Under the pieces are notes generated by a model. It was not told the origin of the DNA. It was given only the letters and a program-made list of their open reading frames with translations, and did not search any database. From contig NC_052405.1 in the NCBI RefSeq assembly GCF_009389715.1, positions 11,424,694 to 11,488,693 of the forward strand: a stretch of DNA of 64,000 nucleotides, in the 5' to 3' direction. The DNA is from Phoenix dactylifera. Lineage: Eukaryota > Streptophyta > Magnoliopsida > Arecales > Arecaceae. This document shows, piece by piece, positions 38,319 through 49,714 of this stretch; position 1 is the stretch's first letter; each line of letters opens with the position of its first letter. The translations under genes were made by a program, and so were the position numbers.

Positions 38319-38576
38319 ATGAGCTTCTTCACCGTGAGGGCAGGAACTCTCTTGCTCATCATTCTTATTATCGTCTCCACCATTGCCATGAGCTCCAATG
38401 GAGTCGCTGCCACGAGGCAAGTGCCGGAGGGTAGGAGGAGGGGCCAAGTGGCTGAGTTCTTCGATGGCATGAGCTATTTGGTGTATCCGAACGTCTACGA
38501 GAAGGCGAAGTCGACGATGGCGTGCTGGATGGCGAAGTTGGCCGCCGGGCCAAGCCCCAAAGGCCCCGGTCACTAG
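38319..38576 (+). CDS. PIP/PIPL-type secreted signalling peptide precursor
   Basis: One exon of 85 residues. Residues 7-30 are a strong signal peptide (RAGTLLLIILIIVSTIAMSS). A variable linker follows, and the extreme C-terminus is KLAAGPSPKGPGH (73-85). This matches the SGPS-GxGH signature of PAMP-induced secreted peptides, here with Ala in place of the first Ser. Known PIPs are cut from such precursors, often hydroxylated on proline, and act outside the cell through RLK7-type receptors to strengthen immunity. The layout (short, one exon, signal peptide, motif at the very end) fits the family. CEP and IDA families end differently. The start was chosen because it gives a complete signal peptide just after a TATA box. 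Confidence 0.82.
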   Translation: MSFFTVRAGTLLLIILIIVSTIAMSSNGVAATRQVPEGRRRGQVAEFFDGMSYLVYPNVYEKAKSTMACWMAKLAAGPSPKGPGH

Positions 38577-39360
38577 TCCGGCCAGCGGCGGAGACTACGT
38601 AGAGGGCCGGCCAGCTTCTTGTATAGCAGTTAATACTTTGAAGTATTTCAAAGAGAGGAGGAGGAGGAGAGATGGCTCCATGTAAAAGCTAGATGTGGTT
38701 TTTTTCTATTTCAGCATCGCTTGTTCTTGATCTGATCAAGATCTACTCGTTCTATATATTATGCTAATTATCACCTTTTTCTATTAACTTTTTGTCCCTA
38801 TGGGCAGGGGGCTTCACTCCAAATAATTTGAATTATATAATTTTATATCAGAAAAGATTTCTCTAGACATTGTTAACCCTATTTTTAACTATTTATGCTT
38901 TTGGGTAAATTCAACGTCGTCTTAAAGCCGTGTCTGCTGGAGGTTCAGATTTCCGATACCTTCCATGCTAATTATTTATTTAGTTATTTCTAAATCAGAA
39001 TCATGGTTGATATGTATGGTTTATTTAATTATAATGCTTGCTGATATCATTATTATCTCTTCATGTGCATATGTAAGATGGGAGCCATCAGGGTTGATAT
39101 ACATTGTTTATTTAATTATCCCGGTTATTGAAGTCATTATTGTTTTCTATGTGCATGATTTTGACTGATTATAAGAGGGATGTGAAGCCTGATATATACA
39201 ATTGACCTTTTTTTTTCTATCAGTTTAAGTTGTCGGGATCAATGGATTACTTATAAACAATAGTGTAAATGTGCTCAGTATTCATGATTTTTTGTTGTAT
39301 TTTTGACAATAGACGATATTATCTTTTGCTTAGCTAACCTCATGGATCAACGATCAAAAC

Positions 39361-39363
<3 letters not shown>

Positions 39364-39445
<82 letters not shown>
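39364..39445. repeat. (TA)n microsatellite
   Basis: About 40 uninterrupted TA units downstream of the PIP-like gene. A likely length-variable locus. Confidence 0.95.
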
Positions 39446-39447
<2 letters not shown>

Positions 39448-39527
39448 TGTATATGTAGATGCTATGTGTATACATATATAAGTGCAATAATGTTAGTATA
39501 GTTTCCATCTATACTGCATCATACTCT

Positions 39528-40300
39528 AAGGATGCAAATGGGTTGCATGGGAGCAAGGTATGCTTAACCCTGATGCGACTTGATTTCTTATTTTGGTCAT
39601 GATTTTGAACCTGGTCCAACCCATTATCTAATCAGGTCGGTCCATGGAAAGAATTTATACCTGATAGGGCAGGTTTGCCATTCGAGTCAAGCATCTAGCT
39701 ATTTTTACATAGTTAAAATATAATAATCAACAGTTAAATATAAAATTATTAAAAAAATAAATAAAACTAAAAAGAGCCAACTTAAACTTGAATTTTCATC
39801 CAAAAATATTTTTATTCCATCCAATTAATTTATCATTCTTAAGTTTACAAATTACAAATTATAACATACATACATGCACATGAGGGTATTACAAAATAAG
39901 TATCCACCAAAAAAAACGATAAAATGAATAATTAAATATAGTTAAATGAAAATAGATGAGAGATATAGTTGTTAAGATGAAAAGAAGAATTAGTTTAAAT
40001 AAGAGTATATTCAATGAATTGAGAAAAATATCTATAGTGAAGGAGAAAGATGCTTATATGATTCGGATTTTTGGATCAAGCAAAATTGGATTCAAGCCAG
40101 ATCGAGCTCATTTTTATTGACCGAAACTAGGCTTGGGTTGAAAAATATAAAATCTGAACCCTATCCAGAATTTAGATTGGGTCAAATTGTTGAACCTGAT
40201 CCAATCCATAAATCTTCAAATCTAGAATGTGTTGGCTCTAATCAGGCCAGGATCAAATTGGGTCATGAGTCGACCGGATCTATTTGTAGTCCTAATCATA
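39528..40300. mobile_element. hAT-like non-autonomous element
   Basis: The left end is 'aaggatgcaaatgggttgc'. The right end 'gatctatttgtagtcctaat' reverse-complements to attaggactacaaatagatc, so the two ends mirror each other (AGGA-CAAAT). The interior is about 770 bp, AT-rich, with phrases such as 'gggtcatgagtcgacc'. It has no transposase. Confidence 0.45.
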
Positions 40301-41209
40301 TCTTTTTCTCTTTTGCATATGTTAGAATATTAAAAAATGTAACATGTATACATGGCGTCAAATGAGGCCACTTGTCGCGTGGCTAATATTACAGGTGTCA
40401 GCGGTGCAAAGTTGATTGGCCTATATGGTTTCCACCTGAGGTGGACTTCTTCAGTTTTTTAATGTATAAGGAGGATCTTATGGTTATACAGGCATTGCCT
40501 CATTCGTGTAACTACTATCAATCAGAAAAAAATGAGGTAGTTTATTGTATTCATCACATATTTTTAGTTTTTTTAAAAATGCTAAATGGCTAGTATGCAG
40601 TCAGCCCATCACTTGTCTAAACAAAATTGTTTACAAAATATATATTAAGTGGGTGAAAAAAATAGAGAACTAGGAATGACTTCAATGATGGAGGGTACCA
40701 GAAAGAGCATCGTTTCATAGGCTTCATTTTAAAAGTGGAGATTGGTCTGTGTTAGAGATTTGTATTGGGATGATCCGGCTTTCGCTCTATTCAATCTCTA
40801 CTTGTGGATGGAGGTTTTGATTGTAATCTAACTAGCCAGCCTTCTCTTCCCCCGTGTCAACTTTGCTCGACCCCTTCATGCATCATTTCATTTGTTTAAT
40901 GAAATGGTGATGACTGTGTCTTTGTTTTACCGTCAAACTGATACGCATTGTAGACTTGGCCAATATGCATTTACCTTTTTCATATTTAAAGATTAACTAG
41001 AGGAGAAATTTTTTTGACATAAATCTTGATCAAGATATGATCAAATAAGTTTGATATCATCAAATCTAGGTAGATTTTAAAAAGCCTTGATATCAAGATC
41101 AACCAAAGATCCTAGGCAATTGCGAGAAGATCATTTCTATAATCACTTTCAACATTTGTACTTAATCAAATATTAACTAATTATAAGAGAGATTATATTC
41201 TACTTTCAC
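40301..41209. other. Intergenic stretch with no recognised feature
   Basis: AT-rich DNA, with no supported gene or repeat on either strand. Confidence 0.4.
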
Positions 41210-41560
41210 GGATAAGAGCAGAATCCTACAACTGTAAATAGGGGTGCCTAATATCATTGTCTTAGATCGACTGAGAGTGTTATATGGGTTTTAAAGTCTG
41301 GGCTGATCGCCCATCAAATAGAAAGAAGCTATGACTCTATGACGGATGGTATTAGAGCCAGGTTTAATATGCATCACGATCTTATCAGCCCTGTGGATCT
41401 TTCACTAGGGATATTAAGGTCATCTAGGACTCAGGCCATAGGCGGATCCCTTTCTTGAATGCGAGCTAACCCGTGACAAGGGTGTTACAAGGTACCTTAT
41501 ATGGGTTTATAAGCTTGGGTTGGTTCCTCGGGTAATAACTTAAGTTTTTGGGCTATGAGT
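41210..41560. mobile_element. Possible LTR-retrotransposon fossil fragment, copy A
   Basis: The phrase 'tggtattagagccagg' at 41347 resembles a primer-binding site for initiator Met tRNA, and flanking text looks like LTR and leader sequence. It is a small, old, broken fragment with no coding parts. From 41347 on it is also the left edge of the chitinase duplication unit. Confidence 0.35.
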
Positions 41561-42016
41561 CTGTGATATGAGCTACTATAAAAAAGGTTATTTTGGATTA
41601 AATGAAATATTTAATTCTCTTCTTTATTGTTTTATGAGTTTCAGAGTCTTCTATTATTACTTCATCTCCTGTATTACTACTCCATTATTGGAAAGATCTT
41701 CTTTCTCAAGAAGAAAGATTATCATGTGCACTACAAACTTACTTATGTAATAGTCAACCGGTAATTTAGAATGCCAGCTCAATTAGTATCATCTATTTTG
41801 GAGCTAGATGCATAAGTAGAGGCATTAAAATATTCATTTTTAAGCTTATGAGCATTTTCAGTGTTTGAATATGATGAATGGTGAGAATCTCCACTTTGGA
41901 TGGCCTATATTGATATTTGCATTATAATCATTGCTCAAGCAGGTGAAAAGGAAAATGTCATGCAACACAGCAGGAGAGCCATTTTGGATTTCACATTAAA
42001 GCACTCAAAGCTACTA

Positions 42017-42017
42017 C

Positions 42018-42045
<28 letters not shown>
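42017..42045. repeat. Poly-A run, 29 bases
   Basis: A homopolymer run in the 3' flank of chitinase copy A. The matching place in copy B (about 46697) has only a short, interrupted A run. Confidence 0.9.
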
Positions 42046-42048
<3 letters not shown>

Positions 42049-42109
42049 GGATTTCCTACTCTAGCTCTGAACAACTTAAACATATCAGATGCAAAAGTCA
42101 TGCCAAAAA

Positions 42110-42425
42110 CATAAAAAAAGGTAGCCTCATGTCATGCCAACCTTTATTCAACAATTTCAAATTAATATTTATTCCTCTCATTTTAACATGCAATGGACTT
42201 GGACCTAGGTAAATCATAAAATTAATATGAGAAGAAGGAATATGTAGGTAGCCACACCTTTATTCAATAATTTCAAATTAATATTTATTCCCCTCCATTT
42301 AATATGCAATGGACTTGGAGCTACAAGGAATAGATAGGTAGCCACACCTTTATTCAATAATTTCAAATTAATATGTATTCCCCTCCATTTAACATGCAAT
42401 GGAGTTGGAGCTAGGTAAATCATAA
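42110..42425. repeat. Minisatellite in chitinase copy A 3' flank (about 3 units)
   Basis: Units of roughly 80-120 bp contain 'tttattcaataatttcaaat', 'taatatttattcccctcc' and 'atgcaatggacttggagcta'. The block directly abuts the chitinase stop codon, so it would be transcribed as 3' UTR. Confidence 0.88.
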
Positions 42426-42431
42426 AAGCAT

Positions 42432-44235
42432 CTAACAAGTAAGGTTGTCTCCTGGAGCCACACCAAATTGCTTGCAGTAATCCAGGTAGTATCCAACGCG
42501 TTTATTAACTGTTTCTGGGTTCTTGCCATCACACTCAAGAGCTCCATTGATGGCTCGAATCGTGGCTCCGAACCCTTGGCCAGAAGTTATGAGCGAATGC
42601 ACGTTGGTCATCCAATACCACAAGGCTGTCTTGAATGATATAACAACATCATTAGCCACGGTTTCAGGTGAATTCAAGCCATCGAATCCAATGCTTTTTC
42701 CCGCAGGACCGTAGTTAAAGTTCCAGGATAGCTGAATTGGGCCACGGCCGTAGTACCCCTTCCCTGGAACGCATGGCCACTGTGTGTTGGTCTCATCGCA
42801 GTAGTCCTTCGACGCGCCGTCGATCTCTTCTATGTAGCAGAAATCTGCAACGAAGAACATTAGAAATCAGTCATGTTGCTGGATGATTCAGCAGCACTAA
42901 TTGATGAGATGCAAACAAAAACATAAAGGCTGCATATGGAGCAAACATAGAAGGTAGCCTGTAGATATTTGGTTGTGTTGCTACTTGCTACTGAAAAGCT
43001 GGACAGAGAGCAAACTAGCAGCTAAATTGGAGGAAATGATGAACAAAAAGTTTTGGGGCTTCTTTTGGGTGAGTTTCCTTCTTCCTATGGTCTCTGAACT
43101 ATTTGTACAGTTTGGCTCGTTTCAGTTGTGCAGCTTCGATCGATGCTTTAATTTGACGGCATAGGAGATGCACTGCTCTTGGGTCTCACATGACTTCATG
43201 ATGATCTTCCGATGCATGCGTGCATCTTCAAGAATCTGATATTATACATAAGCTTTTTGTTGGTGGGATTCATGGCTAGTGGAAAAGTCTCATTCACCTC
43301 GGCAGGGAGAACCAAAGCATATTCCAAAGAGAAATATCTTAAGAATATATGTTTACTTATGCCATGGGGAATAAACCAATGAAGCACCTAAATAGTCTTT
43401 GAAAAAGCCATATAAGAAAGAAATAGAGATTATACCAATTCCAAGCCTGCAACTATTTCAAGAGAAAACAATCATAAACTATTTATGGCTTAAAACCATC
43501 ATTTATGCCTGTTTTATTTTCTTTGTTTTAAAGGCACGGATAAGAATACCCTTCACTCCAAAATTTTAGCCCACCAGAAATATAGGAATGGGAATAACAT
43601 GGGCATAACTTTCCCATTCCAATTTTTCTTCTTCTCGATTCAAACGCAGCCTAAAAGAAAAACAAAGAGCAATATACCTGGCTAGACATGTCATGCACCA
43701 ATATCTTGTTAATTATGCTGTCCGACTGGTATGGATAAGAGTATCCTCAGCCAAAAGTCATTCCAAAATTTTAGCCCACCAGAAAAGTAGGAATGGGAAT
43801 AACTATTCGAGCAGGCATAACTTTCCTATTCCAATTTTTCTTCTTCTCGACTCTAACGCAGCCTTAAATGAAACCAATATCTTGTTAATTATGCTGTCCG
43901 ACTAATGCTTAATCCATTCGACTCGTCTATAAAATCCTACACCATGGGTCGACAGGAATAAAGTTATACTTTGGAGAACTTACGTCCAGTCTCATGGGTG
44001 ACATGGGCGAAGAAGGCTGCTATCTCCCTCTTGGAATCATCCACGGTCCCATCCCGGCCAAAGTTGGGGTAGGAGCCGAGAGCATCAAGGAACGCGGCTC
44101 TTGTGTAGAAGTTCTTGCCGACGCACCCGTTATCCGCCTGATTAATAATTCCGTCGAAGAATTGCTGCGTGACAATATCCGCCACCGAGACATCGTTGGG
44201 GGGAGGCGAGGACTCGCATGGGCCTTCGCGGCAGC
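42432..44235 (-). pseudogene. Class IV chitinase copy A, decapitated
   Basis: Exon 2 (42844-42432) is intact and encodes exactly the same protein sequence as the complete copy. The exon 1 remnant (44235-43984) begins at [20 protein letters not shown], so the signal peptide and nearly all of the chitin-binding (hevein) domain are gone. At 44235 the match to copy B stops abruptly and hAT-like DNA begins. The catalytic-domain part of exon 1 and its donor site remain. No promoter of its own is left, so it is likely silent, or at best a cytosolic product from a foreign promoter. Coding differences from copy B are about seven in the exon 1 remnant and two silent ones in exon 2. Confidence 0.88.
43535..43865. 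repeat. Direct repeat pair inside the chitinase intron (copy A; also in copy B at about 48722-49052)
   Basis: Two segments of about 130 bp, 43535-43665 and 43735-43865, share 'ccaaaattttagcccacc', 'gtaggaatgggaataac' and 'ccaatttttcttcttctcga'. The pair predates the gene duplication because both gene copies carry it. Probably two insertions of, or a local duplication of, one MITE. Confidence 0.75.
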
Positions 44236-46023
44236 TAGGGGCGGCCCAATGCATTTGGGGGCCTAAGGCGAACTCGCTAAGAGAGGCCTTTAAAAAAAAA
44301 TGATAAAAAAATTTAATAAGTGTAAAATACTCTAAAAATTTATTTAAAAATAATTCGTCTATCAAACAAAGCAATTAAGACAATCACTACAAACAAATCA
44401 AAATATAAAAGAGTTGAAAATGATAAAACTTGATAATGTCAAGAAAAACGAACTCAAGTTCCAACAAAGCAGGGCCGAACTTGACGGTGAGAAGCGGTGC
44501 TGGAGACTGATGGATGGAGTTGGAGAAGAGGCCGAAGACGCAACCGTCGAGATTCGAGAACGCCCAGGATGCAAACTATCCAAAAACAATAAGATGAAAC
44601 CAACAATCAAAATTAGAAGAGAACAATGAGAGGTTAGATGATAGAATACGCCACGAGAGCTTATTTGACAGACAAAGCACTCATTAGCAGCCCTGGCCCA
44701 GTCCACTATGCTGCTGTCTTTTTATATCGTTAGCCTAATCTATGTTCTATAATCTTTGGCCCAGTTGGCCCAGACCACTAGCATCACTAAAGGATAAAAG
44801 AAGGCGTATTATGCATAAAGAGTTGTTCCAAACATGGATGGAGAGAGAGGCTGCAAATTGTGACAGAATCTACAAACAATCTCCATTACAAATCAGATTT
44901 AGATGTAAGATCTTATAAAAAGAAGTTGAGCCCAACTTTAAATGCGATCTTGGTCCTCTTCCCAGGATTACAAACACTCAAATCCAACACCCTTAAACAT
45001 AAAATCAGGAAGAAATTTTGTGATCCTAACTACTCCCCTGAGTCCCCTCATGGAAGATCTCAAGTTTGCAAGCCCATCTGAGAGTCTGAGACTATTGAGT
45101 GGATTTGAGAATGGAAGATAAAAGGAATTATTTTGGTATTTTGCTTTCTATTTGTTCATAGGCATTTCCTCAAACATCTTTCTTGTCCATCTAGAGAGAC
45201 TGTGAGAGAGACTGCGAGAGAGACTTACAACTACAGATACTGAGATACAGTGGTAGTATACAGACGGAAGAGGCAAACCTCTTGGTCCTCTTCCCAAGAT
45301 TTATAAGCACTCAAATCCAACACCTTTAAAGTTTAAACATAAAATCAGGAAGAAATTTTGTGATCCTAGCTACTCCCCTGAGTCCCCCCATGGAAGATCT
45401 CAAGTTTGCAAGCCCATCTGAGAGTCTGAGACTATTGAGTGGATTTGGAATGGAAGATAAAAGGAATTATTTTGGTATTTTGCTTTCTATTTTTTCATAG
45501 GCATTTCCTCAAACATCTTTCTTGTCCATCTAGAGAGACTGTGAGAGAGACTTACAAGTGCAGCGGGCTGACGTGAAGAAAACGGGAGTCAGGGACTCAG
45601 GGGACGAGAGGGAGGCGAGGAGGTTGCGGGAGATGAAGGTGGGCACGGGCGGTGCTGCGGCCGGTGGATGCCGGGGAGGTGGAGGAGACGACCGCGCCGG
45701 CGAGCGGTCGGTGAAGACTGAAGCAGATCTGCAGAAGAGGAGGTCAGGAGTCAGGAGGACGATGAGGATTGAGGAGTGGAGGACGATGAGGATTTTAAAG
45801 AAAGGGACGATGGGCGATGCTGCGATAGGATTGGGACGGCATCGCGGCGACTCACCCTCAGTGGCTCAATCGTCTTGTCGAGGTAGCCGTTGGCTCTGCG
45901 CCTCAACCTTTACGGACCACTATAGCTACGAGATAGGAGTCACCATCGGGCGAGGCCTTTCTTTGGGCCGGCGCCTTGGACGGCCGCCTAGGTCGCCTAA
46001 GCCTTGGGCCGGCGCTGGACAGT
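44236..46023. mobile_element. hAT-like DNA element between the two chitinase copies
   Basis: The left end reads 'taggggcggcccaatgc', then 'ggggcctaaggcgaactcg'. The right end, reverse-complemented, reads 'cagcgccggcccaagg', then 'cttaggcgacctagg'. The shared GGCGGCCCAA / TAAGGCGA pattern fits hAT-type terminal inverted repeats. The element is about 1.8 kb with no recognisable transposase. It includes an internal direct repeat (44949-45558) and a GC-rich stretch (45590-46020). No 8 bp target duplication was found, so insertion may have come with a deletion. Confidence 0.55.
44949..45558. repeat. Internal tandem duplication, period about 332 bp
   Basis: 44949-45232 and 45281-45558 are near-identical and begin 'cttggtcctcttccca'. 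They share 'ataaaatcaggaagaaattt' and 'catctttcttgtccatctag'. No gene is supported in either. Confidence 0.88.
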
Positions 46024-46230
46024 TGGTATTAGAGCCAGATTTAATATGCATCACGATCTTGTCAGCCCTGTGGGTCTTTCATTAGTTGGATATTAAGGTC
46101 ATCTAGGACTCAGGCCATAGGCAGATCCCTTTCTTGAATAGGAGCTAACCCGTGACAAGGGTGTTACAAGGTACCTTATGGTTTATAAGCTTGGGTCGGT
46201 TCCTCGGGTAATAACTTAAGTTTTTGAACT
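46024..46230. mobile_element. Possible LTR-retrotransposon fossil fragment, copy B
   Basis: This is the partner of 41347-41560, carried by the segmental duplication. It is a short broken fragment, older than the duplication. Confidence 0.35.
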
Positions 46231-46784
46231 GTGAGTCTGTGATATGAGCTACTATGAAAAAGGTCATTTTGGATTAAATGAAATATTTAGTTCTCTTCTT
46301 CATTGTTTTATGAGTTTCAAAGTCTGCTATTATTACTTCATCTCCTGTATTACTACTCCATTATTGGAAAGATCCTCTTTCTCAAGAAGATAGATTATCA
46401 TGTGTACTACAAACTTACTTATGTAATAGTACTCAACTGGTAATTTAGAATGCCAGCACAATTAGTATCATCTATTTTGGAGCTAGATGCATAAGTAGAG
46501 CCATTAAAATATTCATTTTTAAGTTTATGAGCATTTTCAGTGTTTGAATATGATGAATGGTGTGAATCTCCACTTTGGATGGCCTATATTGATATTTGCA
46601 TTATAATCATTGCTCAAGCAGGTGAAAAGGAAAATGTCATGCAACACAGCAGGAGAGCCATTTTGGATTTCACATTAAAGCACTCAAAGCTACTACAAAA
46701 AATAAAAAAAATGTTTGATTTCCTACTCTAGCTCTGGACAACTTAAACATATCAGATGCAAAAGTCATGCCAAAAAAAAAAGGC

Positions 46785-47322
46785 AGCCGCATGTCATGCC
46801 AACCTTTATTCAATAATTTCAAATTAATATTTATTCCTCTCTATTTAACATGCAAAGGACTTGGAGCTAGGTAAATGATACAAGCTCTAGCAAGTAGGGT
46901 TATCTCCAGCAGGAGGAGGAGGAGGAGAAGAAAAAGAAGGAATATGTAGGTAGCCACACGTTTATTCAATAATTTCAAATTAATATTTATTTCCCTCCAT
47001 TTAATATGCTATGGACTTGGAGCTAGAAGGAATAGGTAGGTAGCCACACCTTTGTTCAATAATTTGAAATTAAGAAGAAGAAGAAGGAGGAGGAGGAGGA
47101 GGAATATGTAGGTAGCCACACGTTTATTCAATAATTTCAAATTAATATTTATTCCCCTCCATTTAATATGCTATGGACTTGGAGCTAGAAGGAATAGGTA
47201 GGTAGCCGCACCTTTGTTCAATAATTTCAAATTAATATTTATTCCCCTCCATTTAATATGCTATGGGCTTGGAGCTAGAAGGAATAGGTAGGTAGCCACA
47301 CCTTTGTTCAATAATTTCAAAT

Positions 47323-47353
<31 letters not shown>

Positions 47354-47615
47354 AAGAAGGAGAAGGAATAGATAGGTAGCCACATCTTTATTCAATAATT
47401 TCAAATTAAGAAGAAGAAGAAGAAGAATATGTAGGTAGCCACACCTTTATTCAATAATTTCAAATTAATATTTATTCCCCTCCATTTAATATGCAATGGA
47501 CTTGGAGCTACAAGGAATAGGTAGGTAGCCACACCTTTATTCAATAGTTTCAAATTAATATGTATTCCCCTCCATTTAACATGCAATGGAGTTGGAGCTA
47601 GGTAAATCATAAAAG
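46785..47615. repeat. Expanded minisatellite in chitinase copy B 3' flank (about 9 units) with GAA/GGA runs
   Basis: The same unit as at 42110-42425 occurs about nine times. Some units are cut short and joined by (GAA)n and (GGA)n microsatellites, e.g. 47325-47360. It ends four bases from the chitinase stop codon and would be 3' UTR, with UUC/UCC-rich stretches in the transcript. Confidence 0.88.
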
Positions 47616-47618
47616 CAT

Positions 47619-49568
47619 CTAACAAGTAAGGTTGTCTCCTGGAGCCACACCAAATTGCTTGCAGTAATCCAGGTAGTATCCAACGCGTTTATTAACTGTT
47701 TCCGGGTTCTTGCCATCACACTCAAGAGCTCCATTGATGGCTCGAATCGTGGCCCCGAACCCTTGGCCAGAAGTTATGAGCGAATGCACGTTGGTCATCC
47801 AATACCACAAGGCTGTCTTGAATGATATAACAACATCATTAGCCACGGTTTCAGGTGAATTCAAGCCATCGAATCCAATGCTTTTTCCCGCAGGACCGTA
47901 GTTAAAGTTCCAGGATAGCTGAATTGGGCCACGGCCGTAGTACCCCTTCCCTGGAACGCATGGCCACTGTGTGTTGGTCTCATCGCAGTAGTCCTTCGAC
48001 GCGCCGTCGATCTCTTCTATGTAGCAGAAATCTGCAACGAAGAACATTAGAAATCAGTCATGTTGCTGGATGATTCAGCAGCACTAATTGATGAGATGCA
48101 AACAAAAACATAAAGGCTGCATATGGAGCAAACATAGAAGGTAGCCTGTAGATATTTGGTTGTGTTGCTACTTGCTACTGAAAAGCTGGACAGAGAGCAA
48201 ACTAGCAGCTAAATTGGAGGAAATGATGAACAAAAAGTTTTGGGGCTTCTTTTGGGTGAGTTTCCTTCTTCCTATGGTCTCTGAACTATTTGTACAGTTT
48301 GGCTCGTTTCAGTTGTGCAGCTTCGATCGATGCTTTAATTTGACGGCATAGGAGATGCACTGCTCTTGGGTCTCACATGACTTCATGATGATCTTCCGAT
48401 GCATGCGTGCATCTTCAAGAATCTGATATTATACATAAGCTTTTTGTTGGTGGGATTCATGGCTAGTGGAAAAGTCTCATTCACCTCGGCAGGGAGAACC
48501 AAAGCATATTCCAAAGAGAAATATCTTAAGAATATATGTTTACTTATGCCATGGGGAATAAACCAATGAAGCACCTAAATAGTCTTTGAAAAAGCCATAT
48601 AAGAAAGAAATAGAGATTATACCAATTCCAAGCCTGCAACTATTTCAAGAGAAAACAATCATAAACTATTTATGGCTTAAAACCATCATTTATGCCTGTT
48701 TCATTTTCTTTGTTTTAAAAGTATGGATAAGAATACCCTTCATTCCAAAATTTTAGCCCACAGGAAAAGTAGGAATGGGAATAACATGGGCATAACTTTC
48801 CTATTCCAATTTTTCTTCTTCTCGACTCAAACGCAGCCTAAAAGAAAAACAAAGAGCAATATACCTCGCTAGACATGTCATGCACCAATATCTTGTTAAT
48901 TATGCTGTCCAACTAGTATGGATAAGAATATCCTCAGCCAAAAGTCATTCCAAAATTTTATCCCACCAGAAAAGTAGGAATGGGAATAACTATTCGAGCA
49001 GGCATAACTTTCCTATTCCAATTTTTCTTCTTCTCGACTCAAACGCAGCCTTAAATGAAACCAATATCTTGTTAATTATGCTGGCCGACTAATGCTTAAT
49101 CCATTCGACTCTGTCTATAAAATCCTACACCATGGGTCGACAGGAATAAAGTTATACTTTGGAGAACTTACGTCCAGTCTCATGGGTGACATGGGCGAAG
49201 AAGGCTGCTATCTCCCTCTTGGAATCATCCACTGTCCCATCCCGGCCAAAGTTGGGGTAGGAGCCGAGAGCATCAAGGAACGCAGCTCTTGTGTAGAAGC
49301 TCTTGCCGACGCACCCGTTATCCGCCTGATTAATAATTCCGTCGAAGAATTGCTGCGTGACGATATCCGCGACCGAGACATCGTTGGGGGGCGGCGAGGA
49401 CTCGCATGGGCCCTCGCGGCAGCCCGTGCCGCAGTAGTCGCTGCCGGTGCCGCAGTAGCCCCACTGGCTGCAGCAGAGGTCCGGCGAGCAACCGCAGTTC
49501 TGGGCGGTGGCGGAGGAGATTATTCCAGCAAGTAGGAAGGGGAGGAATAAAGTTATACTGCGTGCCAT
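47619..49568 (-). CDS. Class IV chitinase (GH19) with chitin-binding domain, secreted
   Basis: Two exons, 49568-49172 and 48031-47619, with a GT-AG intron of 1140 bp and 269 residues. Residues 1-22 are a signal peptide ([20 protein letters not shown]). The hevein-type chitin-binding domain is [20 protein letters not shown] onward (24 to about 54), then a short PPP hinge. The GH19 domain has the catalytic Glu in [14 protein letters not shown] across the splice, plus [24 protein letters not shown] and a C-terminal Cys. The total length and shortened loops mark class IV rather than class I. No vacuolar tail is seen, so apoplastic secretion is expected. It cuts chitin in fungal walls or GlcNAc-bearing signals. 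Duplicated upstream copy A is truncated. Confidence 0.95.
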
Positions 49569-49633
49569 CTTGGCAGATATTTGAGGGTAGTGGGGAGAGA
49601 AGTTAGATGTATGGGGTTGAGATTTTGAGAGGG

Positions 49634-49714
49634 ATTTATAGATGCGGAGAGAGAGGTTGGGTGTTGGGGAAGTTTGAATTCAAGCGCTTGGAGGCTTTTT
49701 TTGGTGGATTGACT
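49634..49714 (-). promoter_or_regulatory. Promoter of chitinase copy B
   Basis: On the minus strand a TATA box (CTATAAATC, about 49634-49643) lies roughly 70 bp upstream of the start codon. A W-box core (ttgact, 49709-49714, plus strand) lies about 140 bp upstream, fitting WRKY control of a defence gene. Copy A has lost the equivalent region. Confidence 0.6.

Larger units (their letters stand above)
41347..44235. repeat. Segmental duplication unit A (partner 46024-49423)
   Basis: The two blocks are collinear from the PBS-like word to the middle of chitinase exon 1. Unit A is about 2.9 kb and unit B about 3.4 kb. The size difference is mainly minisatellite expansion in B. Identity by eye is about 95-99 per cent, varying along the unit. 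Confidence 0.93.

Noticed and set aside
42214-42438. 74-codon ORF also seen at 47401-47625
   Set aside because: It is just the minisatellite read in one frame next to the chitinase stop.
42523-42714. 63-codon plus-strand ORF repeated in both chitinase copies (also 47710-47901)
   Set aside because: Antisense to exon 2; it is conserved only because the gene is duplicated.
45558-46085. 175-codon Arg/Gly-rich ORF
   Set aside because: It lies in the GC-rich end of the hAT-like element and runs across its boundary; there is no domain.
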